Shown: piece by piece, positions 42,082-52,218 of the stretch
How positions within the stretch are numbered: the first letter of the stretch is position 1
Layout of the letters: the number at the start of each line of letters is the position of its first letter
NCBI RefSeq assembly: GCF_027568395.1
Contig: NZ_JANKZL010000016.1
Location: 27,591 to 91,590, forward strand
Length of the DNA stretch: 64,000 nucleotides
DNA from: Aminobacter sp. HY435
GTDB taxonomy: Bacteria > Pseudomonadota > Alphaproteobacteria > Rhizobiales > Rhizobiaceae
Reading direction: 5' to 3'
The notes under the pieces: model-generated
What the model saw: the letters and a program-made list of their open reading frames with translations, nothing else
Database searches by the model: none
What the model was told of the DNA's origin: nothing
Position numbers and translations under genes: made by a program

Positions 42082-42813
42082 ATGCCAAAAGGCTCATTCG
42101 ACACCAGGTTCAGCCGCCGCCGGGCGCTTGGACTGATCGCGGTGACGGCAGGTGGCAGTGCGCTTGTGCCGGTTCAACTGTTCGCACAGCAGGCCTCGTC
42201 GCAATCGACCTCACTGCTGCTGCCGGAAGCCGGCGTCTGCTCGATCACGCCGGAGACCACCGAAGGCCCCTATTATTTCGATCCGGAGCTCGAGCGCAGC
42301 GAGATCACCGAGGGTCGCGAAGGCGTCGGCCTCACCGTGCGCCTGCAGATAGTCGATGAAGCGTGCAATCCGATCGAGGGCTCGCGCGTCGATCTCTGGC
42401 ACTGTGACGCGACGGGTCACTATTCGGGATACCCCGGCCAGGGCGACGGTCGCGACGTCGACACCACGGGCCAGAAGTTCCTGCGCGGGTGGCAGCTGGC
42501 GGACAAGGCCGGCATAGTTGCCTTCCAGACCATTTATCCCGGCTGGTATCGTGGCCGCACCACCCACATACACTTCAAGGCCTTCCCCAGGGAAGGCTCT
42601 GAAATGACCGGGCAGATGTTCTTCCCCGACGATCTCAGCGAGCAGATCTTCTCGACCAAGGCACCCTACAACCAGCGCGGCGGACAACGCGACACGATGA
42701 ATGCCGATGACGGTATCCTGCGCCGGGCAGGACAAAGCGTGCAGAGCACCGTGCGCCAGATCGACGCCGCCTACGAAGCGCGGATGATCATCGCGGTGAA
42801 CCGCGAAGGTTGA
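42082..42813 (+). CDS. Tat-exported intradiol ring-cleavage dioxygenase-like protein
   Basis: A 243-residue protein with a twin-arginine signal ('FSRRRALGLIAVTAGGSALV') and a catechol/protocatechuate-type dioxygenase domain. The Fe(III) ligands appear as Tyr in 'DLWHCDATGHYSGYPGQ' and Tyr plus His in 'IYPGWYRGRTTHIHFKAFPR'. 'TPETTEGPYYFDPELERSEI' is the family's N-terminal marker. Exported members of this group are known in several bacteria with unclear substrate. It stands alone, 186 bp after the start of the divergent GTPase gene, with a weak hairpin after it. Confidence 0.88.
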   Translation: MPKGSFDTRFSRRRALGLIAVTAGGSALVPVQLFAQQASSQSTSLLLPEAGVCSITPETTEGPYYFDPELERSEITEGREGVGLTVRLQIVDEACNPIEGSRVDLWHCDATGHYSGYPGQGDGRDVDTTGQKFLRGWQLADKAGIVAFQTIYPGWYRGRTTHIHFKAFPREGSEMTGQMFFPDDLSEQIFSTKAPYNQRGGQRDTMNADDGILRRAGQSVQSTVRQIDAAYEARMIIAVNREG

Positions 42814-42817
42814 TCTT

Positions 42818-42846
42818 GCCGGCAATTTGCCGGCGAAATGCTTTTG
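42818..42846 (+). terminator. Possible terminator after the dioxygenase gene
   Basis: GCCGGC-AATTT-GCCGGC forms a 6-bp stem five bases after the stop, followed by GAAATGCTTTTG. The T run is short and displaced, so termination may be weak. Confidence 0.4.
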
Positions 42847-43002
42847 TCATCGAACTGTAACATCCGTCTGGCAAGACGCCGTCGCGGGAGAACGTTGCCG
42901 GCAAAACGAGATGGCAACTATCGCTCGCTGAGGTCATTGCCAAAGGCCGCGCGGAAACTATTCTCGGCCATTACGGTGCGGGGCGTGGCGCAGGAGATGC
43001 GG

Positions 43003-43515
43003 ATGTCCAAGTCGAACAAAGGCGCGGCGATAAGCCGGCTCCATCAGGTGGCACGACTTGCGCGCACGTCGCTCGCCTCGCGGCTGCTTGCCCACGGCTT
43101 TTATGCCGGCCAGGACCAGATCATGCTGTCGCTGCATGATGACGACGGCCAGACGCCCGGCCAGCTGGCCTCGCGCCTCGGCGTTCGCCCGCCGACCATC
43201 ACCAAGACCATCAATCGACTACAGGCGCAGGGCTTCCTGGAAAAGCGAGCGTCATCGACCGACGCGCGACAGGCTCACATCTTCCTGACTGAGGCCGGCC
43301 ACGACGCCATTCGCGCTATCGAAAAATCGGTGAAGAAGACTGAAAAGCAAGCGCTGAAGGGCTTCGACAAGAAGGACGTGAAGCAGCTTTCCAAGCTTTT
43401 GCTGCGGATTGAATCAAATCTCTCAAATCTCGCGCTTACCGACGAAGAGGCCGCCGCCGAAGTCGACGGCGTGAGCGACGCGGAGCCGGAGCTGGAAGCC
43501 GAGGCCGCCGAATAG
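43003..43515 (+). CDS. MarR-family transcriptional regulator
   Basis: A 170-residue winged-helix regulator. Residues 15-130 are MarR-type: 'LHQVARLARTSLASRLLAHG', 'LSLHDDDGQTPGQLASRLGV', recognition helix 'RPPTITKTINRLQAQGFLEK' and wing 'RASSTDARQAHIFLTEAGHD'. The C-terminus is acidic (Glu/Ala-rich, about 20 residues). Start 43003 has CAGGAG six bases upstream; ATG 42997 is also possible, and the longer open frame is not supported. It may regulate the flanking dioxygenase or the EamA transporter. Confidence 0.88.
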   Translation: MSKSNKGAAISRLHQVARLARTSLASRLLAHGFYAGQDQIMLSLHDDDGQTPGQLASRLGVRPPTITKTINRLQAQGFLEKRASSTDARQAHIFLTEAGHDAIRAIEKSVKKTEKQALKGFDKKDVKQLSKLLLRIESNLSNLALTDEEAAAEVDGVSDAEPELEAEAAE

Positions 43516-43527
43516 TGAATGGGAGCC

Positions 43528-43546
43528 CAGCCCGCGTTGCGGGCTG
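43528..43546 (+). terminator. Hairpin terminator after marR-like gene
   Basis: CAGCCCGC-GTT-GCGGGCTG, a perfect 8-bp stem with a three-base loop, followed by AGATTTTG, about 13 bases after the stop codon. Confidence 0.7.
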
Positions 43547-43595
43547 AGATTTTGCGGCCCTGCACTAGAAAACCATCTGGACCACGAGTTTCGCC

Positions 43596-44597
43596 TTGCC
43601 GGGTGCCAGGGATTGGCGCATTACCCGCACTGACCTTGAATTTTCCCGGCTTGCCAGCGTGACTTCCCCAAGACCAGCAGAAACCGCAACGCCGTCTTCG
43701 GCGATCTTGCTGATATTTGGCTCCGGGCTGTTCTTTTCGGCCCTCGACGCCAGTGCCAAGCATCTTGTTACCTCCGGCATGGCAGCGCCCTTCGTCACCT
43801 GGGTGCGCTTCGCCATGCACGCGGTGCTGGTGCTGCTCATTTTCAAGGCGTGGCAGCGGCCCGAGACGCTGGTGGCCAAGAACCTGAAGATGCAGATCCT
43901 GCGGGCGGTCTTCATGTTTGGCTCGACGATCTTCAACTTCATGGCGCTGCAGACGCTGCAGCTCGCCGAGACCGTGTCGATCAATTTTGCCAGTCCGATG
44001 GTCATCACCGCGCTGGCCGGACCGTTGCTGGGTGAGTGGGCGGGGTGGCGGCGCTGGCTTGCCGTCGGCATCGGCTTCATCGGCGTGGTGGTCATCACCC
44101 GTCCGGGCTTCGGCGGCTTCGGCATCGGCTATGTCTTTTCGATCTGCGCGATGCTGAGTTCGTCGCTGTACACGATCATGACCCGCAAGATGGGCGGCAG
44201 TGAAACGGCCGAAAGCCTGATCCTGTACTCGGCCGTGGTGCCGGCAATTTTCATGCTGCCGGCAGTGCCGCTCACCGGCTCCTTGCCGGCTCACTGGTAT
44301 GACTGGATGATACTGCTCGGGCTCGGCTTTTTCGGTGGCTTCGGCCATTGGCTGCTGATCAAGGCCTACCAGCGCGCCACTGCAACCGCGCTCGCGCCAT
44401 ATCCCTATCTGCAACTCGTCTGGATGATCATCCTGGGCTGGCTCGTCTTTGGCCAGTTGCCGGACAAATGGACGCTTGCAGGTGGCGCGATCATCGTCGC
44501 CAGCGGGCTGTACATCATCCATCGCGAGCACACGCTGCGCGTCAGGCACCGTGCCGCCCTCAACGCCGAGGCCGAGGAACTGGCAAAAAAGCTTTGA
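43596..44597 (+). CDS. EamA/DMT-family transporter
   Basis: A 333-residue membrane protein with ten helices in two EamA repeats: the first begins 'AILLIFGSGLFFSALDASAK' and contains 'LAETVSINFASPMVITALAG'; the second includes 'YVFSICAMLSSSLYTIMTRK' and 'APYPYLQLVWMIILGWLVFG'. It resembles the SAM/carboxylate-type DMT exporters of rhizobia. The start is uncertain: TTG 43596 gives the longest product, GTG 43659 a product of 312 residues with less N-terminal tail. Neither has a strong ribosome site. A terminator hairpin precedes it, so it has its own promoter. Confidence 0.87.
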   Translation: MPGARDWRITRTDLEFSRLASVTSPRPAETATPSSAILLIFGSGLFFSALDASAKHLVTSGMAAPFVTWVRFAMHAVLVLLIFKAWQRPETLVAKNLKMQILRAVFMFGSTIFNFMALQTLQLAETVSINFASPMVITALAGPLLGEWAGWRRWLAVGIGFIGVVVITRPGFGGFGIGYVFSICAMLSSSLYTIMTRKMGGSETAESLILYSAVVPAIFMLPAVPLTGSLPAHWYDWMILLGLGFFGGFGHWLLIKAYQRATATALAPYPYLQLVWMIILGWLVFGQLPDKWTLAGGAIIVASGLYIIHREHTLRVRHRAALNAEAEELAKKL

Positions 44598-44623
44598 TTT
44601 GCCGTTGAACAATGGCATAGGGC

Positions 44624-44638
44624 TTTAAACGGTTTAAA
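44624..44638. promoter_or_regulatory. Candidate LacI operator
   Basis: TTTAAAC-G-GTTTAAA is a perfect 15-base palindrome, with the AAACGGTTT core common in LacI-family operators. It lies 37 bases upstream of the proposed start of the LacI gene, suggesting autoregulation. Confidence 0.5.
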
Positions 44639-44674
44639 TGACCGCCCGTTCACGCTTGCGGATGGAGGGCCCCG

Positions 44675-45697
44675 CTGGCTCAGAAGATCAAGCTTTCGAC
44701 GATTGCCGACGCGCTCGGCGTTTCGACCGCCACGGTGTCGCTCGCGCTGCGCGACAGTCCCCTTGTTGCCGACGTGACGCGTGATCGCATCAAGCAGCAT
44801 GCCCGCGAAATCGGCTACATCTACAACCGCCGCGCCGCCAGCCTGCGCACGTCGCGGTCGGGCATTGTCGGCGTCGTCGTGCACGACATCATGAACCCGT
44901 TCTATGCCGAGATCCTGCGCTCGATCGAGAGCGAGCTCGACCGCAGCCGGCAGACGTTCATCCTGTCCAACCACTATGACGATCTCGAAAAGCAGCGCAC
45001 GTTCGTCGACACGCTTTTGCAGCTCGGGGCCGATGGCGTGATCATGTCTCCGGCCATCGGAACGCCGGCCGAGGATATCGTCATGGCCGAGGAAAACGGC
45101 CTGCCCGCGGTGCTGATCGCCCGTTCGGTCGAAGGGGCGGAAGTTCCTGTGTTTCGCGGGGACGATGCCTATGGCACCGCGCTCGCGACCAATCACCTGA
45201 TTTCGCTCGGTCACAAGCGTATTGCCATGATCGGCGGCACCGACCAGACGTCGACCGGGCGTCACCGCTATCAGGGCTACCTCAACGCCATGGAAGCCGC
45301 CGGCCTCGAAGTGCTGCCGTCCTGGCGCATTGCCGGGCCACGCACCAAGCAGGGCGGTTTCGAGGCGGCCGGGCAGTTCCTGGCGCTGAAGGACAAGCCG
45401 ACGGCTGCGTGCTGCTGGAACGATCTCGTTGCCATCGGCCTGATGAACGGCATCGCCCGCGCCGGCCTCGTGCCGGGCATCGACGTGTCGGTCACAGGCT
45501 ATGACGATCTCGAGGAAGCCCAGATCGCGACGCCGGCGCTGACCACGGTCTGGAACGGCCAGCGCGAAGTCGGCCGGCGCGCCGCCAGCGCGCTGCTCGA
45601 CAAGCTCAATGGCCAGTCGGTTCGGCCGTCGCAGGAGTTGATCAAGCCGGAACTGCACGTGCGGCAGTCGACCGGAAAGCCCAAGGAGCGGACATGA
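44675..45697 (+). CDS. LacI-family regulator, apparent CTG start
   Basis: A 340-residue regulator. The helix-turn-helix is 'KLSTIADALGVSTATVSLAL' (residues 5-24), the hinge follows in 'NRRAASLRTSRSGIVGVVVH', and the sugar-binding-like effector domain spans 60-340 ('DGVIMSPAIGTPAEDIVMAE', 'CCWNDLVAIGLMNGIARAGL'). No ATG, GTG or TTG lies in frame between the preceding stop (44639) and GTG 44735, which falls inside the DNA-binding domain. A CTG at 44675 preceded by GGAGGG at ideal spacing gives the full motif, so I propose it as the start. A shift in frame from the ATG at 44662 is the alternative. Confidence 0.88.
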   Translation: MAQKIKLSTIADALGVSTATVSLALRDSPLVADVTRDRIKQHAREIGYIYNRRAASLRTSRSGIVGVVVHDIMNPFYAEILRSIESELDRSRQTFILSNHYDDLEKQRTFVDTLLQLGADGVIMSPAIGTPAEDIVMAEENGLPAVLIARSVEGAEVPVFRGDDAYGTALATNHLISLGHKRIAMIGGTDQTSTGRHRYQGYLNAMEAAGLEVLPSWRIAGPRTKQGGFEAAGQFLALKDKPTAACCWNDLVAIGLMNGIARAGLVPGIDVSVTGYDDLEEAQIATPALTTVWNGQREVGRRAASALLDKLNGQSVRPSQELIKPELHVRQSTGKPKERT

Positions 45698-45726
45698 CCG
45701 TTCCCGACACAGGGCCGGGATTCGCC

Positions 45727-45763
45727 ATAGCGTGAATACAATTATCAATTGTATTCACGCTAT
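45727..45763. repeat. Perfect 37-bp palindrome downstream of the LacI gene
   Basis: Arms ATAGCGTGAATACAATT and AATTGTATTCACGCTAT are perfect complements around ATC. It lies 30 bases after the LacI stop codon and 70 bases before the lipoprotein start. It may be a terminator without T run, or a dimer operator over the next promoter (TATATA follows directly). Confidence 0.8.
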
Positions 45764-45833
45764 ATATGCATCTTGAAGTTGTGGTGATGTTGGACTAATG
45801 TGAGACCCCAAATCGCGATTGGGGGATCGCAGC

Positions 45834-46391
45834 ATGAGGGGAACTCACGCAAGCACCATCGGTTTCTGTCTGCTCCTGGCGTTGCCGGGCTGCGCCAATG
45901 TTAGCGCCGTTCCCGTCAAGCCGAACTCGCCGGTGGCAGGTATTCGCATCTACGAAGTGAAGCCGCTGCTGGTCGTCAGCGGGGCGGAAGTCAGCCTGAT
46001 GATGGTGCCGAACTACAGTCGGCCCTATGCTCTGAAATTCAGCACCTTCCTCGCCAAACATGATTTCGAGGCCACGTTCCAGAACGGGTTCCTGGCCAGC
46101 ATCAAGAGCAACCAGGATACCACCGCCGTCGCCTTGGCGCTGATCAAGCTTGTCGAGGAAGCAACGAAAGCGGGCGGCGGCGGGAAGGCCTTTGCCGACA
46201 GGGGGGGCGGGACCGGAGATCGCTTCGGCATCTACGACTTCGTGTTTGATGACAACGGCAACATTGCCGGCTTGCGGCCGCTGGTCTCGGACAAGACGCT
46301 GATGAAAGTTCCAGCAAGTGCGCCTGTTGTCGTCCCACCAGACGTGCCGGGGAGCGGGGGCGGGACCGGCGAACCCATCCGCGTGAACTAG
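45834..46391 (+). CDS. Putative lipoprotein
   Basis: A 185-residue protein with a lipoprotein signal: 'STIGFCLLLALPGC', lipobox LPGC with Cys near residue 18. The mature part is mixed alpha/beta ('AGIRIYEVKPLLVVSGAEVS', 'IKLVEEATKAGGGGKAFADR') and ends in a Gly/Pro-rich tail ('VPPDVPGSGGGTGEPIRVN') that may tether or bind a partner. No family is recognised. The ATG at 45834 follows GGGGGAT. The protease-like gene begins 11 bases after its stop, so both form one transcript. Confidence 0.75.
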   Translation: MRGTHASTIGFCLLLALPGCANVSAVPVKPNSPVAGIRIYEVKPLLVVSGAEVSLMMVPNYSRPYALKFSTFLAKHDFEATFQNGFLASIKSNQDTTAVALALIKLVEEATKAGGGGKAFADRGGGTGDRFGIYDFVFDDNGNIAGLRPLVSDKTLMKVPASAPVVVPPDVPGSGGGTGEPIRVN

Positions 46392-46402
46392 GCAGGCTGG
46401 AC

Positions 46403-47323
46403 ATGGCCAGGCAGCGAGCCTACGCACCGACGGTGTGGGACATCCGACGGGCCGGGCTGGCGCAGTTCGATGCGCTGATGGCGATGCCGAACATCCGCTA
46501 CATGACGGTCGGCTACAAGGCCAGGGATGGCAAAAGGTCTTCCGAAAAGGCGTTGAAATTCTATGTCGACCGCAAGCAGGATGTGCCCGCGGGCGATGCG
46601 CTTCCGGAACGGCTTGGTGGGCTGTCGTTTGACGGCGGCTCGGTCGCATTCGTGCCGACCGACGTCGTCGAGCTTACCGGTGTGCCCCGGGCTTTCGGGC
46701 TGCGCTCGGGCCACATCATCAGGTCCTTCGGCCGGAAAGGCGTTGGCGCAATCAGCTACACGCGCAATGGTGCCAAGTTTCTGCTGACCAACGCCCATGT
46801 CGTGGTGGATGTGCCGAGGGGTGGCGTCGCCGGCCCGGTCGACGTGCTCAACCGCATCGACGGCCAGTTCTACAGGTTCGGCACGGTGGTCAATGCGTCG
46901 CCGCTGCAGCCTAACCGCGTCACCACGCATGACGTCGCGGTGATTGCAGTCGATCCGAGGTTCGAGGTCGACGACTTCATGATCCTCGACATGGACAATG
47001 ACGTCGACAGCATGGAGGGAATAGGCACGCTCGCCACGCACGAATACTGGTATCGGGTCGAGGGGCGGCGTTTCGCCTGCATGTTTCCCGAGCGCGTGGT
47101 CGGACCGATGCTGATCGACGTCGATGGCGTCGAGGTGCCATATGCCGAGTTCTGGCAACTCCAGATGACGCAAGGTGTTGCGCGACCGGGCCATTCCGGG
47201 GCCTTGCTGTGCCGGACCAGCGGTGCCGATGTCGTTGCCTGCGGCCTGGTCTTTGGCGGCAACGAAAACAACCTCGTCTATGCGTTCCCGTTCAACAAGA
47301 TGTGGCGGCTGGTCAATCCCTGA
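46403..47323 (+). CDS. Trypsin-fold protease-like protein with GHSG active site
   Basis: A 306-residue protein with no signal peptide. An N-terminal module, 'VGYKARDGKRSSEKALKFYV' through 'FVPTDVVEL' (about residues 35-95), resembles that of bacterial orphan proteases with a 'K..G...aI.vfV..K' domain. A chymotrypsin-like domain follows: His132 in 'LLTNAHVVVDV', Asp177 in 'THDVAVIAVDP' and Ser265 in 'ARPGHSGALLCR'. The usual GDSGGP is here GHSGAL, so Asp and the second Gly/Pro are changed; activity is plausible but unproven. It is co-transcribed with a lipoprotein. It may act in the cytoplasm or be exported by an unknown route. Confidence 0.75.
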   Translation: MARQRAYAPTVWDIRRAGLAQFDALMAMPNIRYMTVGYKARDGKRSSEKALKFYVDRKQDVPAGDALPERLGGLSFDGGSVAFVPTDVVELTGVPRAFGLRSGHIIRSFGRKGVGAISYTRNGAKFLLTNAHVVVDVPRGGVAGPVDVLNRIDGQFYRFGTVVNASPLQPNRVTTHDVAVIAVDPRFEVDDFMILDMDNDVDSMEGIGTLATHEYWYRVEGRRFACMFPERVVGPMLIDVDGVEVPYAEFWQLQMTQGVARPGHSGALLCRTSGADVVACGLVFGGNENNLVYAFPFNKMWRLVNP

Positions 47324-47378
47324 GGACCGGGCAGAGGCCCCCGACAGGGGCGAGGCACGGCCGCAAGGCGGTGGTTGG

Positions 47379-49562
<2,184 letters not shown>

Positions 49563-49585
49563 TCTCATCTGAACGATGCCAAAGA

Positions 49586-49616
49586 AAACCCCGGGGCTCG
49601 CGCCCCGGGGTTTTTG
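49586..49616 (+). terminator. Strong rho-independent terminator of the TRAP binding-protein gene
   Basis: AAACCCCGGGGC-TCGC-GCCCCGGGGTTT, a perfect 12-bp stem followed by TTTGTTTG, 24 bases after the stop codon. Confidence 0.95.
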
Positions 49617-49665
49617 TTTGCCGGACGGAGCCAGCTCGCTCGTCGGGCCTCTCTCAGGCCTATGA

Positions 49666-49693
49666 AAAAAGGGCGCCTTGCGGTGCCCTTTTT
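49666..49693 (-). terminator. Terminator of the TRAP permease operon
   Basis: AAAAAGGGCGCC-TTGC-GGTGCCCTTTTT gives a 12-bp stem with one G-T wobble. The minus-strand reading ends in a run of T, 15 bases after the permease stop at 49709. The symmetrical A/T flanks let it work in both directions. Confidence 0.88.
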
Positions 49694-49708
49694 CGCGTTC
49701 GACTTGCG

Positions 49709-51433
49709 TCAGTTGAAGCTTGGCGGCTTCGTCAGATCGTTGGCGGGCGCTGGCTGGGCGGGAGCCGTGCCGGGGGCCGCCGGAGCACCGAGCGGAGGCA
49801 GGCCAAGGCCGCCGCCGAGACCGGGCATGTCCGGCATCTTGATCTCGATCGTCGACGGATCGACGACCTTGCCCTTGTAGTGCATCACCATTTGCGGGAA
49901 GGCGATGGTCAGGCCGATCATGATGATCTGGATGCAGACGAACGGCACCGCACCCCAGTAGATCTGGCCTGTGGTCACCGGCTGGATGTTCTTGCCGGTG
50001 ATGCGGTCGAGATAGGGCACGCGGGCCGCGACCGAGCGCAGGTAGAAAAGCGCGAAGCCGAAGGGCGGATGCATGAAACTGGTCTGCATGTTGACGCCCA
50101 GGAGCACGCCGAACCAGATCAGGTCGATACCGAGCTTGTCGGCGGCGGGCGCCAGCAGCGGCACGATGATGAAGGCCAGCTCGAAGAAGTCGAGGAAGAA
50201 GGCCAGCAGGAAGACCAGGATGTTGACGGCGATCAGGAAACCGACCTCGCCGCCGGGCAGCGACACCAGCAGGTGTTCGACCCAGAGGTGGCCGTTGACG
50301 CCGTAGAAGGTCAGCGAGAAGACGCGGGCGCCGATCAGGATGAAGATGACGAAGGACGACAGTCTTGTCGTCGAAGCCAGCGCCTGGCGGATCACGTCGA
50401 ATGAGAGCCGACCTTTCGCGGCGGCCATGATCAAGGCGCCGACCGATCCCATCGCGCCGCCTTCGGTCGGCGTGGCGATGCCGAGGAAGATGGTGCCGAG
50501 CACCAGGAAGATCAGCGCCAGCGGCGGGATCAGCACGATGATGACCTGCTGGGCCAGCCGCGACATCATGTTGATCTTGAGGCCACGGTCGGCGATCGCT
50601 GCGATGTAGATGACGATGATGCCGACACAGGCGCCGAGGATATCGGCGTTGGCGCCATGTGTCGGCGACAGGTAGACATGCGCGGCATAGGCAATCACCG
50701 CGGCGAGCAGCAGTGCTGCAAACAGCGAGGTTACGCCGTGGCCGAGCGTGCGGGCCTCAAGCGGCAGGGCCGGCATCGATTTCGGCCGGATGATCGACAT
50801 CAGGAAGATGTAGCCCATGTAGAGCCCGGTCAGCACAAGGCCGGGGATCAGCGCGCCCTTGTACATATCGCCGACCGAGCGGCCGAGCTGGTCGGCGAGC
50901 ACAATGAGCACGAGCGAGGGCGGAATGATCTGGGCCAGCGTGCCGGATGCGGCGATGACGCCGGAAGCAACCCTGCGGTCATAGCCGTAGCGCAGCATGA
51001 TCGGCAGAGAGATCAGCCCCATGGCGATGACCGAAGCCGCCACCACGCCGGTGGTCGCCGCAAGCAGCGCGCCGACGAAGATCACGGCATAGGCGAGGCC
51101 GCCGCGGATCGGACCGAAAAGCTGGCCGATGGTGTCGAGCAGATCCTCGGCCATGCCGGAGCGTTCGAGCACGATGCCCATGAAGGTGAAGAACGGGATC
51201 GCCAGCAGCGTTTCGTTCGCCATCACGCCCCAGAAACGATCAGGCAGTGCATAGAGCAGCGGCCAGTCGAGGGTAATGGAGTTGTTCGAATAGGGGGCGA
51301 GTTCGACGCCGATGAAGAAGAACAGCAAGCCATTGGCAGCCAGAGAGAATGCCACCGGATAGCCCACAAGCATGAAGACGATGAGCGAGAAGAACATGAT
51401 CGGCGCCATGTTCTGGGCGATGAACTCCATCAT
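49709..51433 (-). CDS. TRAP transporter large permease, DctM subunit
   Basis: A 574-residue inner-membrane protein with about 14-16 helices. Markers: 'FSLIVFMLVGYPVAFSLAAN' at the N-terminus, 'LLAIPFFTFMGIVLERSGMA' and 'FVGALLAATTGVVAASVIAM' and the C-terminal 'GVLLGVNMQTSFMHPPFGFA'. It is larger than simple DctM (about 430), with extra central helices and a Pro/Gly/Ala-rich tail ('GLPPLGAPAAPGTAPAQPAP'). Its ATG overlaps the DctQ stop as ATGA. Confidence 0.94.
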   Translation of the reverse strand: MMEFIAQNMAPIMFFSLIVFMLVGYPVAFSLAANGLLFFFIGVELAPYSNNSITLDWPLLYALPDRFWGVMANETLLAIPFFTFMGIVLERSGMAEDLLDTIGQLFGPIRGGLAYAVIFVGALLAATTGVVAASVIAMGLISLPIMLRYGYDRRVASGVIAASGTLAQIIPPSLVLIVLADQLGRSVGDMYKGALIPGLVLTGLYMGYIFLMSIIRPKSMPALPLEARTLGHGVTSLFAALLLAAVIAYAAHVYLSPTHGANADILGACVGIIVIYIAAIADRGLKINMMSRLAQQVIIVLIPPLALIFLVLGTIFLGIATPTEGGAMGSVGALIMAAAKGRLSFDVIRQALASTTRLSSFVIFILIGARVFSLTFYGVNGHLWVEHLLVSLPGGEVGFLIAVNILVFLLAFFLDFFELAFIIVPLLAPAADKLGIDLIWFGVLLGVNMQTSFMHPPFGFALFYLRSVAARVPYLDRITGKNIQPVTTGQIYWGAVPFVCIQIIMIGLTIAFPQMVMHYKGKVVDPSTIEIKMPDMPGLGGGLGLPPLGAPAAPGTAPAQPAPANDLTKPPSFN

Positions 51434-52014
51434 GGGCGCACCTCGTCGGCCAGCGCCTTGCCTTCGATCTCGGCGGCCTCATGCGCCGAGATGAAGGGGG
51501 TGGGGTCCTCCATGTCGCCGCGCATGATGGCGATCTTCTTGATGATCTCGGAGATGCCCTGGAAGAATAGCTGGATGAAGCCGACCAGCAGCAGCGCCTT
51601 GGCCGGCCACAGGATCAGACCGCCGGCGCTCGCCGACATCTCGCCCGAGCGATAGGACAGGCCGACATATGGAACGAAGTAGAAGATCATCAGGATGACA
51701 AACGGCATCAGGAAAAGGAGATGGCCCAGCAGGTCGATCCAGTGCTGCACCCTACGTGAGAACAGGCCGTAGACGATGTCGATGCGGATGTGCTCGTTCT
51801 GTTTCAGCGTATAGGCGGCAGCCAGCATGAAAGCCGCGCCGAACAGATACCACTGCAGTTCGAGCCACGCGTTCGACGACATGTTGAATGTCTTGCGGAC
51901 GACCGCATTGCCCGCGCTGACGAGAATGGCGACCAGGATCGCCCATGAAACGGTCTTGCCGATCGCTTCGTTGATACGGTCAATGACCCTGGATAGAGCC
52001 AGAAGCCCTGCCAT
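51430..52014 (-). CDS. TRAP transporter small permease, DctQ subunit
   Basis: A 194-residue membrane protein with four helices, e.g. 'TVSWAILVAILVSAGNAVVR', 'LQWYLFGAAFMLAAAYTLKQ' and 'LLGHLLFLMPFVILMIFYFV'. 'NEHIRIDIVYGLFSRRVQHW' is the family's cytoplasmic loop. GGGAGGA lies just before the start at 52014; the 58 open codons upstream are not conserved. It heads the dctQM operon on the minus strand. Confidence 0.93.
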   Translation of the reverse strand: MAGLLALSRVIDRINEAIGKTVSWAILVAILVSAGNAVVRKTFNMSSNAWLELQWYLFGAAFMLAAAYTLKQNEHIRIDIVYGLFSRRVQHWIDLLGHLLFLMPFVILMIFYFVPYVGLSYRSGEMSASAGGLILWPAKALLLVGFIQLFFQGISEIIKKIAIMRGDMEDPTPFISAHEAAEIEGKALADEVRP

Positions 52015-52218
52015 GCATTCCTCCCTTTGATTGGTGGGGCTGCCACGTTCCCCGTTTTGATTTTTGAGCTTGCCCCAGCAGTCCATGGGTATGCTGCTGG
52101 TGGGGGCCGCGTCAACATGACCACGGCATGGCGTCAACCGTCGAAAGCCCTGCAAATCCGGGGAAAAGGCGGCCTGACCCTGAGGCATTAAACCAAAGTC
52201 GAAAGCGCTTCATCAAGC

